Source: Arion vulgaris (Eukaryota; Mollusca; Gastropoda; Stylommatophora; Arionidae). Taken from it: 64,000 nucleotides of DNA. The translations under genes and the position numbers were made by a program. Positions within the stretch are counted from its first letter, which is position 1; each line of letters starts with the position of its first letter. The stretch lies in the NCBI GenBank assembly GCA_020796225.1, contig CM036762.1, forward strand, positions 17,531,286 to 17,595,285. The letters are read 5' to 3'. The notes beneath the pieces were generated by a model. It ran no database searches, was not told the origin of the DNA, and was given only the letters and a program-made list of their open reading frames with translations. Shown here piece after piece: positions 12,001 through 23,985 of the stretch.

Positions 12001-12902
12001 TTTGCTACCTAAGAACACTTTGATCTACTACTACTAGTTGCAAACCTTTTAACTAATGTGGCCTTTATTTTTCTTGCATTTCATAACAATCACAATATTG
12101 AGAAAAAGAAAGTTAGGAGAGTCCATTATAACAAGTGCACAGTGAAAGAATGTTACGAGATATTGCATGTAGAAACTATCACAAGAGACTGTCGTACATT
12201 TTGAAAAAACAGTCACATCCGTAGGATATGAGGTACCTGTCATTTTATATTTCTAGGCACGAGTATGAAGAAGATTGTAGGATTAATTCCTTTCCTCATT
12301 TGTGAAACGTCTTGTGTATGAAATGAATAATCAACCCTTTCATGTTCAATGCGAAAAACAAACAATCAACAAGGTGGTGAAACAATTTTATGTTGTGTTC
12401 GTGATTAAAGGTACATGTGCAAGAAATTCCATCATACTCCAACTACTGTTTATTTGTTACTCCATGATTATTTGCCTCAAGCCGAGCACGTAGACTGCTT
12501 TCATTGTTTTCTCACTCAGCGTATTTGGCTTAGATTTGTTGACATAGATCCAGGAAGAGATCAACTGTCAACTAGTACGAAGAATGCAAAACTAGGAGGC
12601 AACATAAGAAAGAAGAACTATTGTTGGATAAGATTGATGAATCAAATATAAGAGTTGAATGTGTAGAATGTATACATCATTATCAGCAAAAAGTTTGTCC
12701 TGATCGGAAATTTTCATCCTGTTTTCCAAATTTCTCTCTCTCATTGACGACTTGAAAATGACAGCTTCCGACGCCCAACATCTTGTACAGAATAGAGAGT
12801 TTTTCATTACTGCTGTCATGGGAGACGAGTTCCGGAAGGGACACGCTACTTGATGATGATGCTGATGCCAGACCAACTTGATATCTCAAAAGTGACTTTG
12901 TA

Positions 12903-13475
12903 AGCGAGCCATCCTGACACCTAAGAATAAAACGGCATTTGCAATAAATGATGACCTTTCTAGGTAAAATTCCATTGAAGGATAAGATCTACGAGTCAGT
13001 GGACAGGATAAGAGCTACGAGTCAGTGGACAGGATAAGAGCTACGAGTCAGCAGACAGGATAAGATCTACGAGTCAGTAGATAATGTATTGAAAGAAGAC
13101 AACGCTGTTAACTACCCTGTAGAGTTTCTGAACTCCTTGATTCCACCTGGTTGGCTCCCCCACGTCCACAGATTAAAACTCAAGATCGGGGCCCCAATAA
13201 TGTTCGATGAGAAATCTGAACACCCCATCTCTTTGTAATGGCACCTGGTTGTGAATGTCCAGCTTAAAATCTAATGTGGTAGTAGCGATAATATTAACTG
13301 GCTGTGCCGCGCAGGACACTGCGTATTCGTACCTTTCATACCACTTATTCCAAGTGACTACCCTTTTGAGTACAAGCGCCTGCAGTTTCCAATTAAACCT
13401 TGTATGGCAATGACTTTTAACAAAGCTCAGGGACAGTCCTTCAAAGTAGCTGGAATTCACAATTGTAATTTTCAT
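12903..13475 (+). pseudogene. Helitron PIF1-type helicase C-terminal fragment (copy 2)
   Basis: The duplicate of the fragment at 1005-1502. The same pieces are readable: SERAIL-like (SEPS with shifts), [27 protein letters not shown] and NKAQGQSFKVAGI. It differs by a local tandem expansion inside the coding remnant and by point changes. It has no Rep half and no visible Helitron ends. Confidence 0.78.
12979..13083. repeat. 26-bp tandem repeat, 4 copies, inside the helicase remnant
   Basis: The unit GATAAGATCTACGAGTCAG plus 7 bases occurs once in block copy 1 (about 1087-1112) and four times here, with small changes such as gatctacg to gagctacg. The expansion therefore happened after the block duplication or was lost from copy 1. 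Confidence 0.85.
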
Positions 13476-13795
13476 AAATGTTTGTGTCTTTTTCAAACAG
13501 ATTGTCTTCTTATATGTTATTTGTCTTTCTGACTGCACTGGCATTCAGCAAATATTATTAAAGACAGCAAGAATAGGTTGGATATCGAGATAATCAAGAA
13601 ATGATGCAGATGACGATTATGACAACTTTCTCAGCTCTTCATAACTTGGATACTTTTGAAATAGTGGCGGCTATGATTGTTGATGTTGGGAAGGAACGGT
13701 GGGGGTCAGGAAAATATTTAGGAAAATTCATGGTTTTGGGATATGTTATATTTTAGTATTTATAAATTTATAATTATTTGTCTATTCCAGGAAGT

Positions 13796-14363
13796 TATCT
13801 CCTCTTTGCTAGAATATGTAGGTTACAACCCCTCGACTTGTCTAAACGTAGATTGTCGTACGCAGATGTATATTAATTCATGAAACGGGTGATTACCTTC
13901 AACAAATATGTAATAGTTGGTTCATTATTTATATTATTCGGTATCTAACCGGACCCATTTTTAGCGCAAAAACAACGCTTAACTATGCATTGTCTTGACC
14001 GCGTAGAACTTTCATACTGAGCGAATGAAAATCACATATTTGTCTGTGCTAATAACCAATCGAGAGAGAGGACAGAGGTCGTTATGTTAACAGACGGTCT
14101 AAAACGATCACATTTTTACTGACCTTAATTTTAGTGCGTTGGAAATACGTTGTGAAGTATACTAATTACCGAGGAAAAACGCTGAATTTCAGAATGTATA
14201 TAATATTAGCGTTATAAGTTCAACTTTCAAATCTAATCAGTATCACGGTCAAAGTAATAATTATGATCAAATATTTTATAAAATAATAAATACACATTAC
14301 ACATTATATTTGGTGGTGCTCGGCCACACTGACCCTTAATGACGAGCCGCCACTGTTGTTAAA
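13796..14363. mobile_element. Insertion present only in block copy 2, unidentified
   Basis: About 568 bp separating host sequence that is continuous in copy 1 at about 1815 (TTTGTCTAT joined to ATATGTCC). It has no ORF. One end carries AGCCGCCACT, the reverse complement of AGTGGCGGCT, which is also present about 130 bp upstream in both blocks. The other end has GTTATCTCCTC, like the tandem repeat at 11106-12000. It could be a non-autonomous DNA element or a segment deleted from copy 1. No clear target-site duplication was seen. Confidence 0.5.
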
Positions 14364-14552
14364 TATATGTCCATTTGTTCATTGTATCAATACCATACAT
14401 TCCAGTTAAATAAATGTATAACTTTAAGAAGTTGAATATATACTATCTTAATCTCTTGTGTCAAGTTTAAAGTCTAGAGATTATCACTTGCTATCTTTTC
14501 AGACATGAATATCAGTCGTTTCCCTGGTGACATGTTGTCAACAATTGCCGAC

Positions 14553-15645
14553 TTATGCGGTTATAAAATTGGTTATAACGTGCCTAAACTTTGAATTTAA
14601 CTTGAGATAACATAGAACATGTATAGAACAGCCTATGGAACTGAATACAGACGATAATGCCCAAATTGTTGTGTTAAAATTCTCTTCATTTCCAGAGTAT
14701 GTTCCCGGAATAGTATAGTACAATATCAGTGCAATTAACTTTGGTATGCTACTCAATGAAAGTGTTATCGACAGATAGAAGACAATTTTCACAAGTCGTC
14801 TTTCACGTTTAGATAATGTCGATACCGTCTTGGTACACAAAAATAATGATCTTACAGAATTATTTCGAGATTCAACAGTTGACGAAGTTTGTCGAATTCT
14901 TGAGGAAATATGAAGAGAATACCACATCCACACTGCAGACACGATAATAATAGCCTGAGATAGAAGCCATATGAACACTCCGAATACTGTGCTAAGTATA
15001 AGTTTGTATAATGCGAATGCTGTAACATAGAATACCGTCGATGCATATTCTGACGTCTTATTCAACGATGTATTTTTAATTAAAACACATTTCTCTGTGT
15101 TGGAATATATTGATAACTAAAACAGGTATGTGAACACCAATATATATACTGTAGATTGTAAGAATGGAGATAATACATCGGGATCTTGTGAAGATATGTT
15201 TCACTTTAAATGGAAAAACCACACAGAAACATCTTTCCGTTGATATCATGGCAGTGATCCAACAAGAAACTCCATAGATTACGCTATATGTCCACTGAAA
15301 AATGTAATTACCTAAATAACTGACATTAAGAGGATTGGTTGTGTACAATATATCTGTAACAAAACAGATACAGGTCGCTAGTTGAATGCTTGTAAGAAGG
15401 TAATCAGTAAATGATAGAGCAAAGAGCGCTATACTCATGCTGTCTTTGAGACCAAGTTTGAAGAAGACGATCATGTTCAGGAGATTAGTGGACATCCCAA
15501 GAACGGAAATAATGGTTGGAATGGTAATGTTTACAAAGATGTGGACGTATACCATGACGTCATCGCCAATAACATGTGACGACTTGTATACGTTACTAGT
15601 TGCAGTATCTTGGTGATGTGTGCCCAGCATATCAGCTTCAGACAT
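14553..15645 (-). pseudogene. Rhodopsin-like receptor A2, frameshifted
   Basis: The duplicate of A1. The N-terminal frame (15645 down to 15076) covers MSEAD, TM1-TM4 and the ERC/FPFKVK region, and ends in the second extracellular loop at QHREMCFN. The C-terminal frame (15065 down to 14553) continues at NKTSEY through TM5, TM6 and TM7 to NFITA. Compared with A1, two single bases are missing close together at about 15078-15095: one A from a run of A and one C from CC. If both were restored the protein would match A1 throughout, so this is either a very young pseudogene or a homopolymer error in the assembly. Stop position, conserved residues and N-glycosylation sites are otherwise as in A1. Confidence 0.85.
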
Positions 15646-16377
15646 TGTGTGTATTTTAAATGTTCAGCAGTGGTTAACATATATTACTGACACTATTGAT
15701 GTAAAGTATAAAATAACAGTCAAGTTTATTGTTTACCAACCTCCCGGTGTAACATCTCTCATGTAGTCGATTTCTTAGTTTCGTATCTCTTGTTGAATAT
15801 GAGTATCCCTACTTTCTGTATTGTAAAAAAAATAATTTTATATTTTTAAGTCTCAACACATTTACATTACTATATTTCTTTTTGCGGTCTATTCTCATGT
15901 AACCTACTTTTATATATTTAAATATATTGATACATTTATTTTGTATTCCATGTCCAGTTTTCCACATTCATTTAGTTTTTGTTCTAAATTCACATATTTC
16001 AATTATCGATGACAGATTATAATCCACCATGTTGACTGTGTCTATAATGTCTTTCATTAGAACGTAGTCTCATATTCAATTGTTTTCTTGTAACTGTTTC
16101 TTCATAACTAGATTTTCTGATTGAAACTTTCCTAACACGACACAAGAAGATTGATTTGTTAATCTTAATACAACAAATATTTCGATGATTTCCAGAATAG
16201 TATTGATAATTGTGTATAAAAACGATGAACAACAGTTACCGTTACACATAAATATCTAAACGTTTCTGAAATGGTTACTTTCTGTTATATTATTGACCTA
16301 TTTATGATGATCCGATTATTTTCGGCCATAATATTTAATTTAAGTTAATTGCATATCCTTTACAGGACTTTGCGAAT

Positions 16378-16575
16378 CAACCCCAGCTTTTAACGCTGTT
16401 TGTGTTTTTTCTAGGCATCATTACGTTCAGTAGTTTGCCATTGCTTTCTGAACGGGTGGTGCCATCGTCCTTTGTAAAAATCCACGCGAAACAATTTGCA
16501 ACCAAACTGTCCGCAGCGTGATTCGAATTCAGAACGTCTGGGTTAATAGACCGAGTCACTAACCCCTAGATATTT
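16378..16575 (-). mobile_element. tRNA-derived SINE, family 1 (copy in block 2)
   Basis: The duplicate of the SINE at 3835-4040, with a small deletion in the B-box region (GATTCGAATTC remains) and the same CAATGGCAAACTACTGAACG body word on the minus strand. Confidence 0.72.
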
Positions 16576-18129
16576 GATTGACACGAAGAAATACTTGACA
16601 GTAGATGTATGTAAAGTTACTGCACGGACACAACTTCCAAAATTAATCATAATCCTCACCTGATCTTCTTCATTTAATAACATATTTAAAATATGCAATT
16701 TTTATAGTTGAGAAAGAAACCTTGGTGTACAGGTAATCTATAGACTTTCTAATAATACAATACATTTCATTGATTCAAAGAGATAAAAAGTCACACACAT
16801 GTTGAATGCATACCAACAGCAAGAAATATATGTATTGTACTTAGGACATGTCCATATGTGCTCTGATCTCCTTCGTAATATCTTCAGCAGCATCCCGCGA
16901 CTAACCGTACCAGTTAGATGCTGATTGAGGAGCATACGCCTATTGAACTGTTCTTTTCTTGCCACTTCAATATTCAATCCAAGTTCTTGCAATCTAAGCA
17001 GTGACTTTGATTGGTTTAGTTAAATGTCCTCTTTGCGCCCACTTTCTATGAAAGCTTTCAAAATGTCAACTCATTCATTTCTAGTAAGTAAAATATTAAC
17101 TACTTGGAACATCTTAGAACGTCATAGAATGTCACCAATTCAAATTATTATAAGAGTACAGTCATGTTATCTACAACATGAGAGATATGATTCATCAATA
17201 TATGTTGACAATTAAGAAAACTAAAGTTTCATTTGTACATAACAATTGTAAGATGACAAAGTTAACATAAATTATTTCTACCACAACGTATTTATTCTTT
17301 AATGTTTTAATATACAAGTTAGTTTATATTTACATTTAATTTTCTTCACAAGTCATCAGGGAGTTAGCATTGTTTTATATTTACTAAATGATTATAAATG
17401 AAAATTAAATATTCATACTTTAAATTGTACATAACTTTCTACGTTACTTTTATGTATACAAGTTATTTATTAACTGTACAATAAGCAAACATGTAACGTG
17501 TGGAAAATCAATTGTTGCAGTTTGTGTTATTTAATGATCAAATACTATGCCAACATTGTTGATTACCTCAACGTTAGAAGTCGTAAATTAAAAAGAATTA
17601 AAACTAGTAAATAGTCACTGTTGGATTTTGTCTATTCTACTAAGGAAAATACAAACATGACGCACACAGAATGATAATTCTCGAAATTAAACAAATATGC
17701 TTTCGTTTGTCTGTATGAATAATTCATCTGAATATAGCTAGCTATAAATAAACATATCATTATATTAGCAGCTACTGAGTCTCACGTGGAAGATGACCAT
17801 ATACTTGCTGACTAAACTATTGACTGAAATATGCTAGTAGATTTAATTAGAAGAAATGTTATGATATTTTATTACTTACAGCAAACATTTTTAGAATAAG
17901 AAGACATTACATGTGGTTATTCAGTTCACATTTGAAACATAATTATATTGTGTAGTTTAATATTAGTTCTGACATCGACATGTACATATAACTTAGATAT
18001 CTGGTAAATGTAAGAACAGTTATGTTGCTACAACGGAGCAGTGTAACATAATACATTGAAGCTGAGATCAAGTATTTGTTGATAGATTGACAATATTATC
18101 ATAGATGCACTATGTATGTATATACTATA

Positions 18130-18387
18130 CAGTTAGCGGTTAGTCTCTGTGGCTTAGTGTTTAAGCTGTTTACATTGCATACCGAAAATCGTGGTTTAAT
18201 CCGGACTGCGCAGTTTTGTTTTCAAGTCCATTGTTTCCAGGTATACTTAGGACTGTTGTTGTAACTACGGAGTTCCTGCTATGTGCAACATTATCGGCAG
18301 GTTGCTGATATTTCTGGTTAGGGACCGAGCCATATGGGAAAACCAGTGCATTGAAGTCATGCAATCGTGTTTAGACCGTTTAGACCT
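18130..18387 (+). mobile_element. tRNA-derived SINE, family 2 (copy in block 2)
   Basis: The duplicate of 6235-6483. The A box is better preserved here (TGGCTTAGTGTTTAAG), the B box reads GTGGTTTAATCCGG, and the body has GGTTAGGGACCGAGCC. The shared block ends at its 3' side. Confidence 0.65.
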
Positions 18388-18394
18388 CTCTCGC

Positions 18395-18660
18395 TCGAGT
18401 GATTACCGGGGCCCACATTGGGGTGTAAAGAATAGAACCACTGTTACCTGTCACGCATGTCGTAAGAGGCGAATAACGCGGTCGGGAGTGGGCTAGCTAC
18501 CCACACCGTAAAAAAACTAGATGGCTACAGAACGGAGAGCGAACCGAGTAAACGCTGGCTGAAACCGGACGCATCACCAGAGCTCCAAATGGTGCTGAAG
18601 ATGTGATGTGAAACACACCAATGCTAAGGCTGCATGAATCAGATTTCCACCTGAATAGAA
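18395..18660 (+). mobile_element. Retroposon fragment, 5' part (family shared with 55876)
   Basis: The stretch GATTACCGGGGCCCA, then TGTAAAGAATAGAACCACTG and CACGCATGTCGTAAGAGGCG, recurs with few changes at about 55880-55950. It is GC-richer than its surroundings. The GTCGTAAGAGGCGA word is familiar from 5' regions of LINE-like retroposons of invertebrates. No coding domain is recognisable. It begins directly at the end of the duplicated block. Confidence 0.55.
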
Positions 18661-19439
18661 TTTATGGAGAGGTCTGGTACATCGGTCTGGGCAGTGATCG
18701 TGAGAGAGAGAGCGAGAGAGATTTCTCTAATTTTCTCTGGTTTCAGTTCACTGTATCTCTAGTTATGTTGTTTTTTTCTGAGTTTTTTTCTATGTTCAAT
18801 CCATATCTATTTCTCGCCATAATTTTCTATTATATTTATTGTTTAAAACTTGTTCCTGTACATTTCTGTATTTTGTTATCACTTTTAATCATCTGATACG
18901 TAGGATAAATCGACGCCGCCATTTAACAAAATTATTCCAGCTTGGATATGATATTGTTAGTCACATGCCGTGATTTTATCATTATTGTGAACATATTTAC
19001 AAATAATATTAAATCTACCAAGACATATAAAATAAAAAAAACATCGATCCAGTCTACAATCCTATAACACAGGAGTCTCATATGCATATCCTTAATGAAA
19101 CAGCAGAAGTAAAATAACAGTATTTTATTCATGTGAAAAATAAATATTTGTTTAAATGTTGCAGATCGAGTGAAGCAAATATAGAAGAAATAATCCAGAA
19201 TATAAAATAAACGCAAAATGTTTCTTTCCCAAATGTAGTATAGCAACATCAAGTACAAAGTTAGCCACACAGAAATCCAATAACATTTCAGTAAAGATAA
19301 CAAGAGACACCAATAAATCACCAGAGCTGAATTAAGTCAAGATCAGTACATATAATACGCAAATACATGAAGGTTTACGTAAGTTGTGCAGAACAGCAAC
19401 ATACTAAACGACTTGCAAAAGGAAATATGATGATGATGT
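18661..19439. other. AT-rich spacer without a gene
   Basis: The sequence contains a short GAGA run near 18700 and is otherwise AT-rich. Open frames here, including a 129-residue one on the minus strand at 18932-19321, are rich in Phe, Ile, Tyr and Leu as expected of AT-rich DNA and show no domain, so I do not annotate them as genes. Confidence 0.5.
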
Positions 19440-19990
19440 AATTCTGTTAGTTTCGAGAGACAATGTGGTACCCCCATGGTAGATTTTATTTGTTTTATCT
19501 TGGTACGTTTTTGTTAGCAAGTAGTCAGGGCCGTGCGGTATATTTTCTTAGTATGATGCAAGTCTTCGAAATGCCGCCCTCAAATGGTTTTTTCCTTTAA
19601 ATAACCTTCAATTGTAATTGTGTTTTTGCTGCTTATGTCTCCCCTCTTTCAGTTCCACATGATGCGGCCGCCTCTCTGCGCCATAGCACGGTACGGTCCT
19701 GTAAGTAGTCTTGGTCTGGATTCACAAGTTGTGAGAACTGTTTTCAGAGCTTCAGTCGATGGATCCTCAGTCAGCTCTTCCCATTCTTGTGTATTCACAT
19801 TCATATGAGCGCCTCACGTCACGCTAGTATAAGTTCTTTATAACGAAGGAAAGGTTGCAGCTTCCTCCTTTTGCCAGAAGTCAGCTTCCCATATCAAACA
19901 TCCTTGTGGAACCGGATATTATCAATCAACCATCAGGTGTCACAACCATCTTACGTTGTGTTGTCGGATAAGAGCAACTATGCTAGAAAT
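19440..19990 (-). mobile_element. Possible LINE C-terminal fragment
   Basis: Minus-strand translation between about 19830 and 19650 gives NTQEWEELTEDPSTEALKTV and then CESRPRLLTGPYRAMAQRGG, which resembles the extreme C-terminal end of some LINE polyproteins (a WEELxxD pattern). A GATGATGAT run lies at about 19428-19437 on the plus strand. The match is weak and no reverse transcriptase motif is present. Confidence 0.3.
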
Positions 19991-20029
19991 CATATCTTAT
20001 TCTAATACATAGTTACATGTTACTTTGTC

Positions 20030-20285
20030 ACCCCATGAGAGCCTGAGTATTCGCTTCAAGCAGCGCACGTAGTCTGCATTCATTCATTTCTCATGCAAAG
20101 TTTGTAGGTACCAATATTCGAAATAGATACAGAAAGAGGTCAGCTGTCGCATATTAAAAAGTAGGAAGCAACATCTCGAGCAAGAAAAAAAAAAGAAATA
20201 CTATTGGAAAAAGATCGATTGATCAAATATAAGTGCTGAATGTATACATCATTATCATCAAATAGCTTGTCATGATCATACAATT
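20030..20285 (+). repeat. Diverged third copy of the duplicated-block start
   Basis: This stretch aligns by eye with 560-815 and 12475-12700: GCGCACGTAGTCTGC against GAGCACGTAGACTGC, AAGAGGTCAGCTGTC against AAGAGATCAACTGTC, and GTATACATCATTATCA in all three. It is more diverged than copies 1 and 2 are from each other, so it represents an older duplication of the same non-coding DNA. Confidence 0.7.
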
Positions 20286-20603
20286 AGCATCCTAAGTATC
20301 CTTTGGAACCTCTCTCCCATAGGCCATACCTCTGCAGCCTCTACTCCATGTTAATCAGTCAAACAATAGTTAATGTCAATACATTCAAACCACTCAATAA
20401 CAAGATACATATAAGAGTTACCTGTTGTTATAGAAGTAACGGTCGTTCATTAAGAAGTCAAGACGATCTACGCTCCTGTCAACTTTCCCCTTAAGGATTG
20501 TTCTATCAGAGCAGCGTTAGTATATTGTATCACCTGCTGGTAGACTACATTGTTTTGCTACCGCACAATCATCTACAGCAGAACTTCATACCGTTACAAA
20601 ACT

Positions 20604-21280
20604 CTAAATAGGCACTCTACATATTTTGTGATTTTGAATAAGATCGTGGGAATGATGTATAGAAGAATCACCAAAAATACGAACAGCGTTTTTCTGTCCA
20701 TCATCAGAACGTCTGCCCCCTTCAAACTCGCCATACATCAATTGTTTTGGGATGCGCTCATCAGGCAGCCGAGCAACGTAACCGTCCCATCTCACTTGGG
20801 TCTTCTGCAACAGGGCGTTGACGCTGCTTGGGATCTTTGCTGTTATGAGGACTTCGGTATCTAGAATTTTGTCCGGCTAGTTTATTTTTAATAGTTGGCG
20901 TAGACAGCTTGTGTGGAAGTGGCTTAGGTTTTTTTGCGCGTCTGCTATACACTGTCTATGTCTCGCTGGCGTACATCAGCGTGGTTAGCACTTTGCTCTG
21001 GTAATCTTTCAGCTTTGTAGTTACGCTTATCCTCTTCCGCCCCAACAGAGTGGCAGGTAGCCTTCCGAACGCAGCAATGGCTTTAGATATCCTATTGTTG
21101 ACCTCAGAGTCTATGGTTGCCGATCTGGATAGGATGCTGCCAAGATAGGCAAATTTGTCCGTTGGCAGGAGACGCTGGTGTTTAATTCTGATAACTAGAT
21201 CGTAGTACTGATCTCTAGGTGCAGGCTGGAACATGACCTCAGTTTTCTTGGTTTTGATAGTAAGGTCAAACAGTGTAATG
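20604..21280 (-). pseudogene. LINE reverse transcriptase C-terminal fragment
   Basis: On the minus strand the reading begins KTKKTEVMFQPAP and continues through FAYLGSILSRSATIDSEVNN, RISKAIAAFGRLPATLLGRK, TKLKDYQSKVLTTLMY, ASETWTVYSRRAK, and (after a shift) KTQVRWDGYVARLPDERIPK with QLMYGEFEGGRRSD. This is the thumb and C-terminal part of a LINE reverse transcriptase, different from the 6980-10252 element. The catalytic palm is missing and there are frameshifts. It lies about 400 bp upstream of B1. Confidence 0.82.
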
Positions 21281-21638
21281 TAAATACATCACAAAATATA
21301 GGTCAAGATTTACCATCTATATAAAACCGTTCATGATTAATATTAATTATAATATTGCTTCATGTATGATGTGTTTTAACTTTTGACATTTGAAATTATA
21401 ACAGCACATTTAACAAGTGTTAATCTTTAGGGGCCCACCAAACCAATGTGCAACGTATAAACTTTCTTGGCAAAGATCAAACATATCACAGAAAGTGATA
21501 AAATTGATGGTAAAGAACGAACGTAAAGAAGAAGAACAAGTGTTAACGATTAACAATGTTGTTGTTACTAGATGCACTACTATTTATTAGTTAAATGTCG
21601 TCATCTCAACATACTACACAGTTATCAGTTGATGTTGA

Positions 21639-22737
21639 AATGGAAGACAATAACAACGAACAGAATATAACTGCATGCTAGCAATAACATCAAAATGCAA
21701 CCAACAATTATTGAAGATGACGTCATGGTGTTTATCAACTTAATTTTAAGCATTATCGTCCGCACCATCCTTTCTGTTTTTGGTATCGTCACTAATGTCG
21801 TAAATATGACCATCTTTTCCAGACTTGGTCTTAAAGACAACTTGACTGATGGATTTTTTGTTCTATCATTTACATCACTTCTATTTTCAACTATGCAACT
21901 TGTAAGGAGTGTTTGTTATATAGTTGATATCTTGTATCCAAACATTACTTTTGACGTTATTTCTTTTGGTGATTACATTTTCAGTTCAACTGCTACCACT
22001 ATATACACAATTTACTGTTGGATTACTGCCATGTTAACAATGGAAGTCTGTTTCTGTGTAGTTTTTCCGTTTAAAGTCAAGCTGATCTTCACAAGATTCC
22101 GCTGTGTCATCACCATAGTAACCATATACGTCTTGCATTTTATTTATATTTTACCTGTTTACTTCTGTAATAACAGGAAATGGACAAAAGTGTTATGGTA
22201 TATGTAAATAATACTTCTACAAACACAATTGGACATATCTCACACATTTATTTTAATCAAGGAATTCCTTACCTAGAAACCGTGTTTGTTAATCTTGCTT
22301 TTGGATTATCCATATTACCACAGATTGTAACGATTGTCTGTGCAATATGGATGGTACATTCATTGAAATTATCCTCCAGTATTCGACATAATTCCTCTTC
22401 ATTGTCATCGTTATCGTTGAAGTCTACACCAAAGTTATCATACAGTGAGAGACGATTTGTGAAAGTCTTCTCGTTAGTATCTATATTGTTAGCAATATTT
22501 AATGTTCCCAAACTTGTAACTCTTGCAATGTTTCGTTTCGTACCAGTCTTGAATAACTCTGAACAGAGAAACATTATCAACACTGTATGGATAGTAGTTT
22601 TCTCATTATGTTGGCTATGCGACAACTGCAGTATTTTTGTGTACATGACGCTTAGAAAGAACTATCGAGCTGTTCTCTTTCAGTGTTTGTGTCGGCATTC
22701 ATCAAAGTTAAACTTACGAAACCAGCCAGTTTTATGA
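21639..22737 (+). pseudogene. Rhodopsin-like receptor B1, frameshifted
   Basis: A single-exon receptor of subfamily B on the plus strand. TM1-TM4 are in one frame from the ATG at 21695 (IIEDDVMVFINL, TNVVNMTIFSRLGLKD, SFTSLLFS, AMLTMEVCFCVVFPFKVK). A one-base loss at about 22185-22200, seen by comparison with B3, moves the rest (TM5-TM7, SYSERRFVKVF, NVPKLVTLAM, TLRKNYRAVLF) into another frame ending at 22737. Upstream, an ATG at 21642 matches the B3 start, but a 4-base insertion shared with B2 puts a stop (TGCTAG) after it. Position 2.50 is Ser and the DRY position reads EVC, so both Asp2.50 and Arg3.50 are missing. The 3' flank (22738-23280) matches the 3' flank of B2. Confidence 0.85.
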
Positions 22738-23280
22738 TTATGAAAAGTAAATTTCTTGATCTAGCGATTTAAACACTTTTTTTTCGGGTGTCGATTTTAA
22801 CACAATAGCTACCAAATACCGCAGCCTGCGCAAGTTTATCTATTCCGTTTGCCTTTGTACCGCACGCAGACTGCACCATACTGTTTTTCATTGTCATATT
22901 ATCTCGAAATTTACATTATAATTCTAATAAAGTTGTATTTCAATGTTGAACGAGTTATGGCTGAAATAAATGGTAGTTTTATTATACAACATAGAAAGTC
23001 GTTGTTTCCATTAACATTTTAATCTTGTTTGTTAATATTGTGTGTTCTAATTACCTGATAAAAGGTTCTGGTCAAAATGTGTATTTTATTTGTTGCTAGA
23101 CTGTAAAGCTGCCATATCTCGTACTTTGTTTCTGTAATCACTAGACGTAAAGAAACTTTGGTATGCACTAACTAATGATATATGTGGCAATATTGTGGGG
23201 AAACATGGGAAATGTAGTAAAAAAACTTCCAATAAAAATTACAACGAAACAGTGTTAAACTTGTATAAATACCACGACAG
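22738..23280. repeat. 3' flank shared with B2 (22738-23280 against 26666-27440)
   Basis: Non-coding sequence with matching words in the same order, for example ACCAAATACCGCAGC against ACCAAATACAGCAGC, and CTGCCATATCTCGTACTTTG against TTCCATATCTCGTGTTTTG. It shows that B1 and B2 arose by tandem duplication of about 4 kb. There is no gene in it. Confidence 0.75.
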
Positions 23281-23344
23281 ATCATTATTTTGTTTTTAGA
23301 TCATCCTCATTATACAAGAAACAATGAATTCCTGCATCTTTTGA

Positions 23345-23515
23345 CTTGATATAGACATTCCATCCATCCATCTTTTCTTTGGTCTTCCTCTCGACTTTTG
23401 GCCTGATTTTCTGATGTAAAAGGCTCTATAAACAGTGTACTCAGTCTACATTCTTACTATATTGCCACATCATTTCATTCTATGTTCTTTATGTAATTCA
23501 AATACGATTTTGTTG
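23345..23515 (-). pseudogene. Small LINE C-terminal fragment
   Basis: Minus-strand translation in pieces gives EHRMKWCGNIVRM and KSGQKSRGRPKKRWMDG, the conserved tail of a LINE reverse transcriptase (compare GRRGRPRRRWLQDI at 10110). Only about 170 bp survives. Confidence 0.65.
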
Positions 23516-23689
23516 CAACCGTTTGTATGATGATGATATTTGTGTATCTGATCTCATTTTATCTCGTTAGTGACTTTGCAGAGACATCTCTTTTTACTAA
23601 TGATTATTATTAGTTTCTTGTGCTTTATTCATTGTCTATCATCTATGGAACTGGTAGCATAAAGTAAGAATAAAGGTTCATTTGAGCAT

Positions 23690-23985
23690 TTGTTGTTTAA
23701 CTGAAAGTGAGATATTTGAATATCTCTGAGTAATGTGGTTAGTTGGTAGATAGACACAATTTGTTGTTTAACTGAAAGTGAGATATTTGAAAGTCTCAAT
23801 AATGGAGTTTAGTTGGTAGATAGATATAATTTGTTGTTAAGCTGAAAGTGAGATATTTGAAAGTCTCAATAATGGAGTTTAGTTTGTAGATAGATACAAT
23901 TTGTTGTTAAGCTGAAAGTGAGATATTTGAAAGTCTCAATAATGGAGTTTAGTTTGTAGATAGATACAATTTGTTGTCTGGACTC
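23690..23985. repeat. Minisatellite, about 70-bp unit, 4 copies
   Basis: Units start with TTGTTGTTTAACTGAAAG at about 23690, 23761, 23830 and 23901, with a partial one at 23971. Units 2 to 4 are nearly identical; the first is the most diverged. Confidence 0.9.

Larger units (their letters stand above)
12086..18387. repeat. Segmental duplication, copy 2 (about 6.3 kb)
   Basis: The direct counterpart of 184-6483, carrying receptor A2. Compared with copy 1 it lacks the LINE fragment, has an extra segment at 13796-14363, and has three extra 26-bp repeats at about 12979-13083. It ends at GACCGTTTAGAC near 18387. The non-coding portions (13545-14552, 15646-16377 and 16576-18129) hold no credible ORF. 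Confidence 0.9.

Noticed and set aside
18932..19321. A 129-residue minus-strand ORF rich in Phe, Tyr, Leu and Ile
   Set aside because: Its composition is that expected of AT-rich non-coding DNA; no family motif and no related copy in the window.
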